From: Siphonodentalium dalli
Lineage: Eukaryota > Mollusca > Scaphopoda > Gadilida > Siphonodentaliidae
Direction: 5' to 3'
NCBI GenBank assembly: GCA_032622095.1
Contig: CP136069.1
Span: 206,824,750-206,888,749 of the forward strand
DNA length: 64,000 nucleotides
Under the pieces are notes generated by a model. The model had not been told where the DNA came from. It was given only the letters and a program-made list of their open reading frames with translations, and searched no databases. Positions 11,041 through 22,876 of the stretch are shown piece by piece (position 1 is the first letter of the stretch; every line of letters starts with the position of its first letter). The position numbers were made by a program, and so were the translations under genes.

Positions 11041-13080
11041 CATTGTTTTCCAAACATTATTCTCTGCTGTTCCGAAAATGTAGCAATTTGTGACTCACTT
11101 GGTTTTAAATGTGTTACTTAATCAACTGACAACTAAATGTTCTATTCTGGTTGTCTCAGCACCTTATGCAGCATGACAAATTCAATTTAAAGGTTGCAGT
11201 ATGGAATTTTGCTGAAAACTTCTTTTGGGATTCTGGCTCTGCCTTTGAAATGAAATAGGCAGAACTTTCAAACGGAACTGAGATGGACCATAATATGTGT
11301 CTACTCTCGCCCATTACCATCAACATTTATCAAATAGGTATACGCGTACAACCCACCGTGACCATCACTCCATATACACATAAACACCACACAGATGACC
11401 ATAGACTCACTCGTTGTATACAGATGCACCTCACCATGACCATACCGCCACATATGTGTATACCCGTACACCCCACATTTGACCATACAGCCATGAGTCA
11501 CCATGCAGGCATACTCGATCACCTGACCCACGACCATACAGTCACTCCCTTTATACATGTTCCGCACAATCGTGATCATACTGTCACTCCTTGTATACAT
11601 ATTCAACTTACCATTGGACATACGGTCACTCCCTGTATACCTATTCGCCACACCCATGACTATATAACCACTCAAGACATATACACCCCTTCCATGACCA
11701 TACAGTAACTCCAGGTATACATATACACCTCACCAATGGCGATATAGCAACTCGCTTTATACACAAACACATCACCGAAGATCATACAGCCACACTTGGG
11801 TATACCTGTACACCCCATATGTGACCATACATCCACGAGTCACCATGTATACTGCTAAACCTATATACCCATAACCATATAGTTACTCCCTGTATACATG
11901 ATCAAAACATTCATGATCATACAGTCACTCCATATATACCTATTCACCTCACCATTGGCCACACATTCACTACCTAATCGCCACACACATCAATATATAC
12001 ATATACACCTCACCCATGACCATATAGTCACCCAATGTGTCATATACACCTCTGACATCAACGTCCATACATCCCTTCCATATATACCAATACCTTGCTC
12101 ACGCAGCAACTCGTACCTTACAGACTTGCATATACACCTCACAAATCACAATTCAGTTACTCGCTGTGTGCTTATACACCCTATCCATGGTCGTAGAGCT
12201 ACTACATGTATACATATTTACCAATCAATGACATACATCCACCACATTTATACATATACATCCCACCCATTGTCACAAGGGCATTCCTCGTATACACACA
12301 CGCCCACCAGTGACCATCCAGCTATACAGGTAAGCATATATGACTTCAATCATGACCGTACAATCATTCCATGTTCATATGGTTTTATTCAGAACTGACC
12401 TCGCACATGACAATTCAGCCACTCCCTGTATACCTAGATACATATTTCCATGGACACCCCACCCATGACCATATAGTCACTCATTGTATACCTATTCACA
12501 TCATTCATGATCATATAATAACTCCCTGTATACCTATTGACGTACAATCACTCTCATGCTGCCATCTTGAGATATATCCTGTATTAAGTTGATCAATGTT
12601 TATGCTAAAGAGCCAGACTAGCCAAATATTAATGTCTCTCTGAGTTCCATTTGAAATTTCTCCTCATGTTCTTTCAAAAACATGGCCAGAATCCCAAAAG
12701 AAGTTTTCGGCAAAATTCCATACTGCATCATTTAAATTGAACTTGTCATGCTTCATAAGGTACTGGGACAACCAGAATAGAACATTTAGTTGTCAATTGA
12801 TTAATTAACATGTTTAATAACCAAGTGAGTCACAATTTGCTACCTTTTTGGAAAAGCAGAGAATAATGTTCGGGTATATGTGAAAACTAAACTTTTTACC
12901 AAATGTGGTTGCCATTTTGCAAGCCGTCTTAAGTAATTTGGTCCAAAACACATCAGTGTGACACATTTAAGACAGATCAAACAAAATTATCTTGGCTACC
13001 AAAGACAGTTTCACTTTACTTGAAAAAAAATGATCCAAACTGAAAAGTCATTTATTTTATTTTGATGTCCGAGTCTTCTC
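10835..13080. repeat. 2.2-kb inverted repeat with a minisatellite loop
   Basis: About 450 bp at 10835-11285 reappears reverse-complemented at about 12625-13080. Examples are TTCTTTTGGGATTCTGGC against GCCAGAATCCCAAAAGAAG, and GGTTGTCTCAGCACCTTATG against CATAAGGTACTGGGACAACC. Small indels show the arms have diverged. The 1.3-kb loop is a degenerate minisatellite. The structure resembles a foldback-type element. Confidence 0.75.
11283..12560. repeat. Degenerate minisatellite, about 40-bp unit
   Basis: Unit approximates CATGACCATACAGTCACTCC followed by CTGTATACATATTCACCTCAC, repeated about 30 times with many substitutions. Long frames open on both strands here (for example 11283-11708 plus, 11301-11675 minus), giving low-complexity His/Thr-rich peptides. 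These are by-products of the repeat, not genes. Confidence 0.85.
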
Positions 13081-13499
13081 AGTCTTTACATTGAATTTCA
13101 TGTGAGCGACTCAACAGTCATTAATTGACTATCTTGTATAAATAGTCCACAGCTGCGGCCTGACAGCCTTTTCACCAAATCTTAAGAGTCTCAAAGCATC
13201 GTATTCCCTCAATCCATGGTGCCATAGGCCACTCTATATTAACAATATTGCACACTGCATGATGTCACAGCTGTTTTGCCACACCCATTGTCTTTTAGTG
13301 GCAGATCCCATCATTCCATTGCTTGCTTGAGTATTTGAATGGGAAAAGTTTTTTGTAGGCTCGGTTTTGTAAATGGTCCATGATGTCGGAGAAAGTTCAA
13401 TATATCCCATATTTCAATTAAATGCCTACAAATGAAAAAGTATAAGAGTGAAATGTTGACATAGATTATGTTGACATGACCTTAATCAATCTCATACCA

Positions 13500-15000
13500 T
13501 CCAGATAATCACCTCCAACAGTGTTGCTTGGGGTCACTCGACTAATATGCCAAGTTTCATGCTTTATAAACTGTCCCGATTCATGTGATGCTTAAGGGAC
13601 CCCGCTATCTGTTAGGAAATACATTCATTAAGGGACCCGCTATATGCAAGGAATAGGAATGTGATTTGAACAATTTGGATATGAGAATAGAGTAAAAGTG
13701 GCATGATAATTCCTTTCTGTAATATTGACTCTGCATGGTCGTGTTTCAAAATATATCCTAATTTGGTCACAAAACAACCTCCCCGGTTAGTAACCTTGAC
13801 ATATGTGGACTATCCTGATTGGTGGAAAACATAAGGGCACTAATATTCAGATTTGCGATAGTTGAATGGTATTGTGGGGCAGATAGTATCAACTACTACA
13901 AAAAGTAGCACTTAAAGGATGATTATACATAAACTATAAATGTTATGACATGTTGACAGCGATCGTCTTGTTTCAAGTATATCATATCAAATTGAACGTC
14001 GTGATGGTGTCCCAATTTGTGTTTATTATGAAGGGATTGAGTTTATGACTAACGCATACGCTAGGGGTAGTGAAATATGAGACAATTTATCAAAACTATA
14101 TATCAAATTACCTATTTCAATGACCTTGATCTTAGCAATTGACCCTATATGTCCTATGGCCTTGTGCGTTTGATTGACAATTAATGGAACTATGAGTTTA
14201 CATCATTTTTTTTAAATATAAGACTAATCGGATTGCCAACAGTGGACTTATTCAACTTTTCTCCAAATAGTTGATGCCGTTGCCATGGAAACCACATTTA
14301 TTACTGACACATGACCCCTCACCTGGGCACATCCTCCAAAACGTTTCCACTATAACTAAGCAACACATATGATGCAGTGTCATGCTTTAGTTACTCAAGT
14401 CACAAAATCCTATTTGTTTTGGTCTGATGGGCTCTTAAGTGTAATGCATCGTGACTTATGTACTGCCACACATATTATACAAATTAGTACATAAAATTTG
14501 ATTATGTATCAACTAAATGCTGTCACGTGTTGACACCGACCATATTATACCAAATGCATTATATAACAAATTGAACACTGTGATTGCGCCTACTTTTTGT
14601 GCATTATGGTGGGGATTGCTTGTATGATTGAAACACTAGGGGTAGCGAAATATTAGACAATTATAAAAAATATAGACCAAAATATCTCATTTTTCGAATG
14701 ACCTTGACCTTAGGAATTGACCTTGACCATATATGTCAAAGTGACTCAGTCCGTTTGATGGACCATTAATGGCACTATAAGTTAACATCATTTCTTCAAA
14801 CACACGATTTGTTGGTTCTCAATATTGGCCTTTTTCAATTTTTTTCCAAATATTTTATGCCGTTGCCATGGAAACCTTATTTTATCCCGACTCAGGATCC
14901 CCCCACCCGGGCACTCCCCTCCAAGAACTTCTCCTTATGAATAAGCAACATATCTTTAAAGTTGCTCGGTTTAGTCACTAAGTCACGATTCAACCCCTAA
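13500..15000. repeat. Two diverged direct copies of a roughly 500-600-bp segment
   Basis: Paired words such as GACCTTGATCTTAGCAATTG (about 14122) and GACCTTGACCTTAGGAATTG (about 14701), TGCCGTTGCCATGGAAACC (about 14275 and 14858), and GACAATTA/GACCATTAATGG blocks recur in the same order. This indicates an old tandem duplication. No coding sequence is visible. Confidence 0.55.
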
Positions 15001-15370
15001 GGGACTCCACTATTGACAGGTAGTGCCAACTTGCAGCTCATTGGATATTGTAATAGTATAGACCTACTATGTTGGGCAATACCGTACATCCACATTATTC
15101 GCTGTAGTGTGCTTTAAATGTATGTATTTTCAAGCAAGCACACTCAAGATCATCATAAAGTATAATTATTCGCATATTTTCAGTATTAGATGCCATAGCA
15201 TGGATCAAATACGATCGATTGAGGCTGGTTGCTATGAAAAACAATTTCGTAGCAACGGTTGCTAAAGAAACCACACAAGAATGCAGACGGATTAACAATC
15301 AGATTATCATGCCTCACTGGTCCTTGGTACAATACATCATTCATCAATAACTCTTACTAAAACAAATACT

Positions 15371-15438
15371 TAATTTACTGGACGAATTTTGTAAATTCCG
15401 CTATAAACTGGGGACGAGTTGTAGATCCTCTATATATA
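15371..15438. repeat. Single right arm of the 9.7-kb palindrome family
   Basis: AATTTACTGGACGAATTTTG and the following CCGCTATAAACTGGGGACGAG match the right arm at 9780-9828 and share the GTTGTAGATCCTCTATAT flank. The opposite arm is absent here. It could instead be the right end of a 5.7-kb element whose left end is at 9697; I cannot decide between these. Confidence 0.6.
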
Positions 15439-16424
15439 TGATCATTCTTAGTTCGAATTGCAATCACATTTATATAATATTTTCAAGCGGTATACTCTAC
15501 CATATGTACATGCTGAAACGTGGTTAGCTGATAACTCACCAATGAACCTCATGAAACTTAATGAATATAACTTAGTAGAAAGCCATATAAATGATAAAGG
15601 CGGAGGGGGAGTTGGACTATATATTCACACATCATTAAAAGCTGAAATCCGATCTGACTTAACTACTAACACTGACTATCTGGAAAGTGTTTTCGCCGAA
15701 GTAGAAGATAACAAAGGGAAAAAACAAATAGTAGGATGTATATACCGCCCCCCAAACTCAGATCTTGAGAAATTTATGGAAAAAAATGGAATCAATCATG
15801 TCAAAGATATCCAAAGAGAGAAGGAATTGTATCATTATGGGAGACTTTACTATTAACTTAGGCTCAGAGAATAATGCAGGGAAACACTTTACCAATCTCT
15901 TGAAATCATTTATGTTCCTCCCAATGATCACCAAGCCAACACGAATAACTGAGTTCAGTGCAACCCTGATAGACAACATTTTCACCAACTCACCATTCAT
16001 CACCGAAATACTATTTTTGTTGAAGATATATCTGATCACCTACCAATATTCCTTATAATTAGAGGTCATGATAAAGAACAACACCAAAATAAAGCAACCT
16101 ACATCTTCCAACGGGAATTTTCAAAACAAAATATTCAAACCTTCATCAACAAGACATCAACTATGGACTGAAGCAATGTGAACAACGCCACTGACTGCAA
16201 CTCATCTTATAATACATTCATTGATATGATGACTGATGCTTGCAACTATAGCTTTCCTAAATGTAGAAAGAAAATCAGAACTCAGAATAACAATCCCTGG
16301 ATAACAACAGGAATAATTAACTCAATTAAAAGAAAAAATAAACTATATCGAAACTTTATAGAAAACAAATATAAAATTAACAATGAAAGGTACAAGTCAC
16401 ATAAAAACAGATTAATATCCATAA

Positions 16425-17729
16425 GGCCTAAAAAAAATACCTTTGTTTCCGGTAACCCGCCCCCCCCCCCTGCTCGCCGGACCGCCTGCCGTAAACTTTT
16501 TATTTGCAAAACTTTTTATTTGCAAAACTTTTTATTTGCAAAACTATCAGTCTGAAAATTACCAATCTCATTCTCCCAACTTGACTTTATTCTTCCAGTT
16601 TCTATTAGTTTAAGTTGCTGACTTTAATTCATTGAGTCGTTAGCCCAATTAACTTGCAAAATCGCGCTCACAAAACACACCAAACTGGGGTTAGTGGGCC
16701 AACTGATATCCAAAAACGGGATGCCTCGAAAATAGGTAACTTTAACCGAAAATAAATGAAGTCAATTAGATTTGTGGGCCATGCATGGACATGGGATATG
16801 TTTATTAACCCAATTGATATGTGTAGGATGTTGGTTAATAGCAATTAAATGACTTTGAACATATATGACAAGTGATTGTTTCATAGAAATTCTCAATAAA
16901 TTTGAAGTTAAATTTTCTTCCGGTAGGCTCTAAAACATGTAACCCCAGTATGAGATGCAAACATTGATGATGTGGGAAGATGGGGATTTGTTTTCACCAG
17001 TTTGAATACTATGCTTTAAGTTTAACACATTGTGTTATTATGGTATAGCTACTTAACTCTATATATATTATATCAAGAAGCAATAATTTATTAGTCCTGA
17101 CCATAATTTGTATATACATTGTAATATTTTCTATTACCCTACTAGAATAAAGTCTATATCAGAGGTATACAGATGTACTGACTAAGTATGAGCTGAAATA
17201 TATACACACACCATGTATCAGATTTATAGAGGTACGCACTGACTTTAATTGTGTCAACTGGTATATATATATATACTGTTGTTTTATTCATTAGTTCATT
17301 AAGATTTAAACATCTTATTTTTTAAATTCATCTGATAGTGTCATTATGTCAAATCGAAAATTTCACAATTTATTTTTCCCAATTGCATGGGCCCCGGACC
17401 CTTTCCCAAAATACCCAAGGGTTCTGATATCGGCGAAGCAGACACTTGTGTCCAATATGGAGAATGTGGTGGTGTGGTGAAAGCTTCCTTAAGACAAAGA
17501 TTCAAGACTCACTCCAATATGCGAGATGTGTACACATTTAAGAGCGGTCTGACTCCTGTTATTGCCAAGCCATTATGGCAAAAACTAATAAAATTTTAAA
17601 TAAAAGATTATAAAATACAGTGCCTTAACAGTTCATTTACAATATTATATCAAGATAAACTGTATACATAATATACACTGTATAGAAAACACATAAATTT
17701 AGGGCTATTAATACTTTGTATCTTATGGG

Positions 17730-17760
<31 letters not shown>

Positions 17761-17819
17761 CCCCCCCACCCTATTTTTTTGCCCTCCGTTACCGAAACCA
17801 AAGGTATTTTTTTTAGGCC
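16425..17819. mobile_element. Harbinger-like non-autonomous element (1395 bp) inside the LINE
   Basis: Terminal inverted repeats GGCCTAAAAAAAATACC at 16425 and its complement ending at 17819, continuing into CTTTG-TTTC-GGTAAC on both sides, then poly-C next to each end. TAA flanks both sides (16422-16424, 17820-17822), the TWA-type target duplication of PIF/Harbinger transposons. No transposase is visible. A 70-codon frame at 17387-17599 (GPGPFPKIPKGSDIGEADTC at its start) has no family I recognise. The interior includes a three-fold AACTTTTTATTTGCAAA repeat at 16494-16548 and a poly-A run at about 17733. Confidence 0.8.
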
Positions 17820-18897
17820 TAATAAGAATGGCCAAACAACATTACTATCACAAAACATTTGAACGTTACCAAAAGTGACATGAAATCAACATGGACTGTC
17901 CTGAAAAAAATACTTAATCGAAATAAAAACCAAACTAATGTGACACAATTTCAACATGAACATAAGTATATAAGTCGTAAAAACAAAATTCAACGATTTT
18001 TTTTACAAATATAGGTCCTAATCTAGCAAAAAAAGATAAATTCAATCAATGATCCAAAGGAATTTCTCCCCCTTCCCAACCCATCTTCATTATTTGTTGA
18101 ACCTGCTGGAGAATTAGAAATAATATACATACTGAAAAATATAGATTAAAAAAAGCAGCTGGCTTAGATGAACTTAAATGTGGCATCTTCAAACAATGTG
18201 CAGATTCCTTTATCGTACCATTGACACATATCTGTAACCTATCTCATTCCCAAGGAGTATTCCCAGAACGAATGAAATTTGCTAAAGTATCCCCAATCTT
18301 CAAATCTAAAGATGCAAGTATAGTCAGTAACTACAGACCTGTATCTGTGCTACCAATATTTTCAAAAGTACTTGAAATACTCATGTATAATTGATAAAAT
18401 AAATACTTAGAAAAACACAAGATGTTATACAGCAGCCAGTATGGCTTTGGGAAGAATCATTCCACAATTCTAGCTTTGACTGACCTTATAGAGAAAATAA
18501 CTGGTGCCTCAGACAATCACGAACAATTGGAGTGTTCCTCGACCTATCTAAGGCATTTGATACAATAAATCATAGAATAACGCTTCAAAAACTAAAGCAC
18601 TATGGAATGGATGTCGAGGGGTTGCACTGAACAGGTTCAAAGATTACCTTACTCATAGAAAACAATGCGTTCAATATGATGGCCATATATCAGAACTCGA
18701 TGAAATTACCTGTGGGGTCCCACAGGGCTAAATCTTAGGGCCTCTCTTATTTTTAATCTATATGAATGACTTACCAAGTATATGCAAGGATGCTAAATTG
18801 ATACTTTTTGCAGATGACACAAATGCCTTTTTTTCTGACAGAGATATCCACAAATTATTTAACAGAATTAACACTGAACTGGATTATATGAATCAGT

Positions 18898-19240
18898 AGT
18901 CCCTGTAACCTCATCCGCCAAACATACTACCCGATCATCTGAATTTGAACCATATACATGGTATTGAACATCCATCGGGTAGTATCCATTTTCACACACT
19001 CTTAAACTAAGCCCTAAACCCATAAATTACATATACACAATATGTGCACGGCTCACCCAAGGCCATCTTACTATAAGTTATTACTTTCTATATTTACCAT
19101 AATGGGGATGGCAGGAAGACAGTCCTGCCAGATTATGCCATCCCCCACAATATACGACAGAATTATCCATATGTATGTGTATTGAAATAAAAATATCCTG
19201 CATGTATGTGTATGTGTATTGAAATAAAAATATCCTATCC
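18898..19240 (+). mobile_element. Short retroposon insertion (343 bp) with an 11-bp target duplication
   Basis: TATGAATCAGT stands directly before (18887-18897) and after (19241-19251). Deleting the insert and one copy restores the LINE protein reading LDYMNQ-WFVANKLS. The 3' end is A-rich with a repeated ATTGAAATAAAAATATCC tail, as expected of a SINE or other LINE-mobilised RNA copy. On the opposite strand near 18945 a GGTTCAAATTC word resembles a Pol III B box, but its orientation disagrees with the tail, so the class is unresolved. Confidence 0.75.
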
Positions 19241-19996
19241 TATGAATCAGTGGTTTGTTGCTAATAAACTGTCATTGAACATTGATAAAACAAATTACAT
19301 GATTTTCACTAATTGTTCACTACCTGCGTTATTACCAGTCCTAAACTATAAACAATAACAACGTTAATAGAGTGGCAAATACAAATTTTTTAGGCATCAC
19401 TATTGAAGAAAATTTATCCTGGGACAAACACATAAATTCATTATGCTCTAAACTTGCCAGTAATGTTGGAATCCTGAGGAAAGTCAGTGAATTTGTTCCT
19501 GCAAAAACATTGAAAACCTTATACTTATCACTAATTACCCCCTACTTGACCTATTGTAACGCAATATGGAGCTCGACTACCAAAAAGAACCTAACCAAAA
19601 TCAGAAAACTACAGAAGAATGCCCTTAAAATTATCTCAAATGATACAAGTGATATTTTGGCTTTTTGTAAACTAAACAAACTACTAATATTTGATGATAA
19701 TGGAAACATGCAGCTCATTAGGATACTACATGATTATCATATGCATACACTACCTGATGTTATCAAAATTATTAACACATATTGAAGATATCCATAGCTA
19801 TAATACCCGCGCAAAAACAAAAGGTAACCTTTATCATGAATTCAAAAGGACTAAAAACTCAAAAAGTTCAATCGCAAACAAAGCTCGAGAATTATGGAAT
19901 AGCCTCCCCGCAGACTGCATGCTACGCATTAAAATTAGTAGCCCAGAATACCTTAAATATTTAAAAGATTACTTTATAAGAAAACGAGTACAATAA

Positions 19997-21700
19997 TTCA
20001 GCCGTATCAATGGCCAATTCTAAACTTAAATCTGAAAGTATAATCTAAACTACCACCTATATCAAACCTAAATGAGGTCCACTGATTGTACAGCCACATC
20101 ATTGACATTCACATAAAACATATTAAATTGTTCTTGGAGTTAACTTAATATATATACTTTATGAGCATCGCCCAACATATTATGCACACCATGTAATATG
20201 CATAAAGTTGTAATTGACACCAGAATAATAAGAAAATATTAATTCTATGAAGTTATCATCGATAATAATCGAAATAATCTCAAATTCACGAAGTTGACTT
20301 CTATTCCTTCACCGATTTTTTTTATATTAATGTCAAACAAATGGTGATGTACGATACCCCCCCCCCCCATGACATTCTCTCCAAACACACCCACCCCGAT
20401 CCAAAATGAATGCCCTACCGAGGTGTTCAAATGGGACACCATGCCAAATATCTGCCCCTTGACCGATTTAGATTTTTTTAAAAGGCGGTCATTTTTGGAT
20501 CTGGGTGGGGTGTGTGTTGAGTGAATATTAGATTGGCTTGGGCGACCCTACAACACACTTTCTTTGAATTAGTCGGCCCAGGGCCCCATAAATGGCATGT
20601 GTGCTCTATTGGAATCGCTCTGGACGGCGGCCATTTTTGGACGGAGTTGATTGTTTGGGATGAATACATAGAGTGTCTTGGTGGGCACTATGTGTTTCAA
20701 ACTATACCATTTTTCGAATAGGGAATAAGGAATGGAAGTCACCTTCGTCCCAATAAAATAATCTATTTCCATTCTGAAATTCTAAATTAAAAGCTTTTCA
20801 ATGTCATGCATTGTTCTCATAAAACGGTTAATGTATCAATTGATGTTACCTTGATGTTGACGTCTATTCGCCGACTGTTTCCTGCTCAACGCGGCTTCGA
20901 ACCATTTCTTGATATCTCTGTGGATATCTCTGTGGTAGATAAATTAATTTTCATGATCGGAAACCCTTAACGATCTATGGGATTCCAATTTCTACGAACA
21001 TTATGTAACCCAGAAAGACGCATTGAAGTCATAAAAATTCAACTTTGAAGTTTGACACGATATTTGGGTCCCAAATCAAAATTCAACCATTTTCACGGCA
21101 TGGAATAAAAAATACACATTCCGTGTTAGTCATTCCTGATATGGCAGAAATAAACAGCGTTTGTTTTACTTCTATGCGAAAAAGTATTTTCCAGAACATA
21201 TGAAGCCGGTATATCAAAATCTCGCGTATTTGTCAACATTATTATATTATACCTATTTCCAAATAACGTAGACAACAATTGTAATTAGTTTAAACAGTAT
21301 GGATATAGTTGTACATGTAGGGTGTTATATCTATTTTAATTTGAGCCATATTTGTCGTTTTTCGACTGGAATAGCTCTACAACTGCTATGTGCATGTCAG
21401 TTATTCTTTAAGGATATATGTCTACACTGAGTCTCATTGAGACAATGTAGACACGTGTTGTGCTCAAACAAATCATTAATCCACAAATAAAACGTCAATT
21501 GAACTTAAAATAAATTCGTTATAATATGGACGTGTTTTTGTATAGTGTGCAAAGGAATGCGTGGACACAATTATAATTATTATCTTGCTCTGCACATATA
21601 AATTAAGTATGGACATTCTGAGCATACTGCGATCGACTCCCCATTGATACTCGAGATTTGGCCATATTATTCTGACAGGAGGTTTGTTATGTTATAATAA
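19997..21700. other. Intergenic DNA, no gene recognised
   Basis: Contains a C-run at about 20356-20367 and weak overlapping frames on both strands at 20478-20772 that have no recognisable domain. The tail of the LINE probably extends to about 20230 (3' UTR-like). Confidence 0.4.
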
Positions 21701-22876
21701 TCACCTATAATTCTTCAAAGTTGTAATCAAGGCTACAAGAAACTGGAAACATCTACCAAATAATCGGCACCATATTGTGACGACATCAATGACCGGAACA
21801 ATACACCTAATGCTGACAAGTCGCGGACCAGCCTCGGCTATCGAATCCCAACTGACATTCCGAGAATCGGCCGCCCATCCAGGATTCACTATCGCGATTT
21901 CGTGATCGATCACTGCAGTCCTTGATGTTATCGCCTCAATCCGCATCCGCACCTTGTCAATTTTTCCTCCTTCGATTCCCACTAAAAGATCTGCGCCGGG
22001 AACGAAGAAATGCGGCAGATATCTTATTTTTAGCATTGCATCAAGAAAACTAAGAACCTGAATAACGAGCTCATCTGCGTCTTTTCTTTTCCAGATTTCC
22101 GGATCTGCCCCCTCAAAAAACCAGAAAGTGGTAGTTCTCACGTGATATGAAGTTAACGTATCGCCGCTTGGATCGAGATACTGCTTCAGATGTCTTAATC
22201 TCAAGTATATCAAGCGTTGCCATAGATACATCGCTCTTGACATCGCGACTTCTGCTACAGAGAACGAGAGGCAAAAGTCGTGTTCGCTCTGTCGGCTATT
22301 GGGACACGGCCGGGCGACAATATGGAACTCTCCAGAAACAATAGATAAAATGACGTTTCTAGGCGGCCATTTGCGCTTGCGGTTACGGAAGTTATTGGCT
22401 GGTCTAGGTAAACCACTTATTTTTAGTTGTGGCACCAAATCCTCAGTTAAATCATCAGTTGGCATAAAAAAATCAAAACCTGAATTCCTCATAATTTCTG
22501 ATAGAGAACGTGGGAAACAAGTTCCAACTTTAGTCTCACAGACAATATTAAATGAATCAATTACTAATAGCGGAAGTAAGTACTTCAAACGAACAGCTAT
22601 AACATTACCACTCTTGTCGTGTTCATCCACAGTGGGTATCGTGAGGTAACATGGAATGTCAGGGTGGTACCGCAGATACGATTCACCAATGATCACATGT
22701 TTTGGTACAAGCATAAAATCCAGGTCACTCACATTCGGTATTTGTAAGCCGCATGCGACGCTGCCGACCACTCGAACATCGATGGGTCGAGTCACGAAGT
22801 TATTGATGAAACTACGGACTTTATTCCAAATCGTGTCTCGGTCCGATGAAATTGACTCTGCGTGCGTCTGCCTCAT
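21701..22876 (-). CDS. Mab-21 domain nucleotidyltransferase, cGAS-like receptor (cGLR) candidate
   Basis: A 391-codon open frame with the Mab-21/cGAS fold signatures. Members of this family sense nucleic acids and make cyclic dinucleotides that act through STING; some are developmental Mab-21 proteins without known activity. Seen here: a nucleotidyltransferase motif VVGSVACGLQIP then SDLDFMLV, giving G38-S39 and acids D51/D53; a DLVPQL segment with D146, about 93 residues after D53, close to the spacing of the catalytic acids in cGAS; a basic run NNFRNRKRKWPP; CLSFSVAEVAMSRAM, matching the family WRLSFS-AE motif; and HLKQYL then LTSYHVRTTTFWFFE and YLPHFFVPGADLL of the C-terminal helical lobe. 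No cGAS-type zinc ribbon is evident. From about residue 310 the sequence leaves the family pattern and ends in a hydrophobic tail. The ATG at 22876 is the first in frame; a TTTTGTTCTAG acceptor-like site just upstream leaves room for an upstream exon. Catalytic activity is inferred, not shown. Confidence 0.85.
   Translation of the reverse strand: MRQTHAESISSDRDTIWNKVRSFINNFVTRPIDVRVVGSVACGLQIPNVSDLDFMLVPKHVIIGESYLRYHPDIPCYLTIPTVDEHDKSGNVIAVRLKYLLPLLVIDSFNIVCETKVGTCFPRSLSEIMRNSGFDFFMPTDDLTEDLVPQLKISGLPRPANNFRNRKRKWPPRNVILSIVSGEFHIVARPCPNSRQSEHDFCLSFSVAEVAMSRAMYLWQRLIYLRLRHLKQYLDPSGDTLTSYHVRTTTFWFFEGADPEIWKRKDADELVIQVLSFLDAMLKIRYLPHFFVPGADLLVGIEGGKIDKVRMRIEAITSRTAVIDHEIAIVNPGWAADSRNVSWDSIAEAGPRLVSIRCIVPVIDVVTIWCRLFGRCFQFLVALITTLKNYR

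Larger units (their letters stand above)
15458..19996 (+). pseudogene. Degenerate CR1/Jockey-like LINE ORF2, in three pieces
   Basis: Decayed retrotransposon polyprotein on the plus strand. 15530-16060 encodes endonuclease parts (GGGGVGLYIHTSLKAEIRSD, VGCIYRPPNS, then after a frameshift IIMGDFTINL and FSATLIDNIFTNSPF). 16180-16420 gives NNNPWITTGIINSIKRKNKL. After a Harbinger-like insertion, 17823-18897 covers [69 protein letters not shown] and the catalytic FADDT. After a second insertion, 19252-19996 covers the thumb and C-terminus: QWFVANKLSLNIDKTNYMIF, FLGITIEENLSWDKHINSLC, SYNTRAKTKGNLYH and ARELWNSLP. Multiple stops and frameshifts make it non-functional. It starts within the endonuclease, so it is also 5'-truncated. 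Confidence 0.88.

Noticed and set aside
11283-12398. His/Thr-rich protein genes
   Set aside because: Frames coincide with a degenerate minisatellite, are open on both strands and show only repeat-derived peptide.
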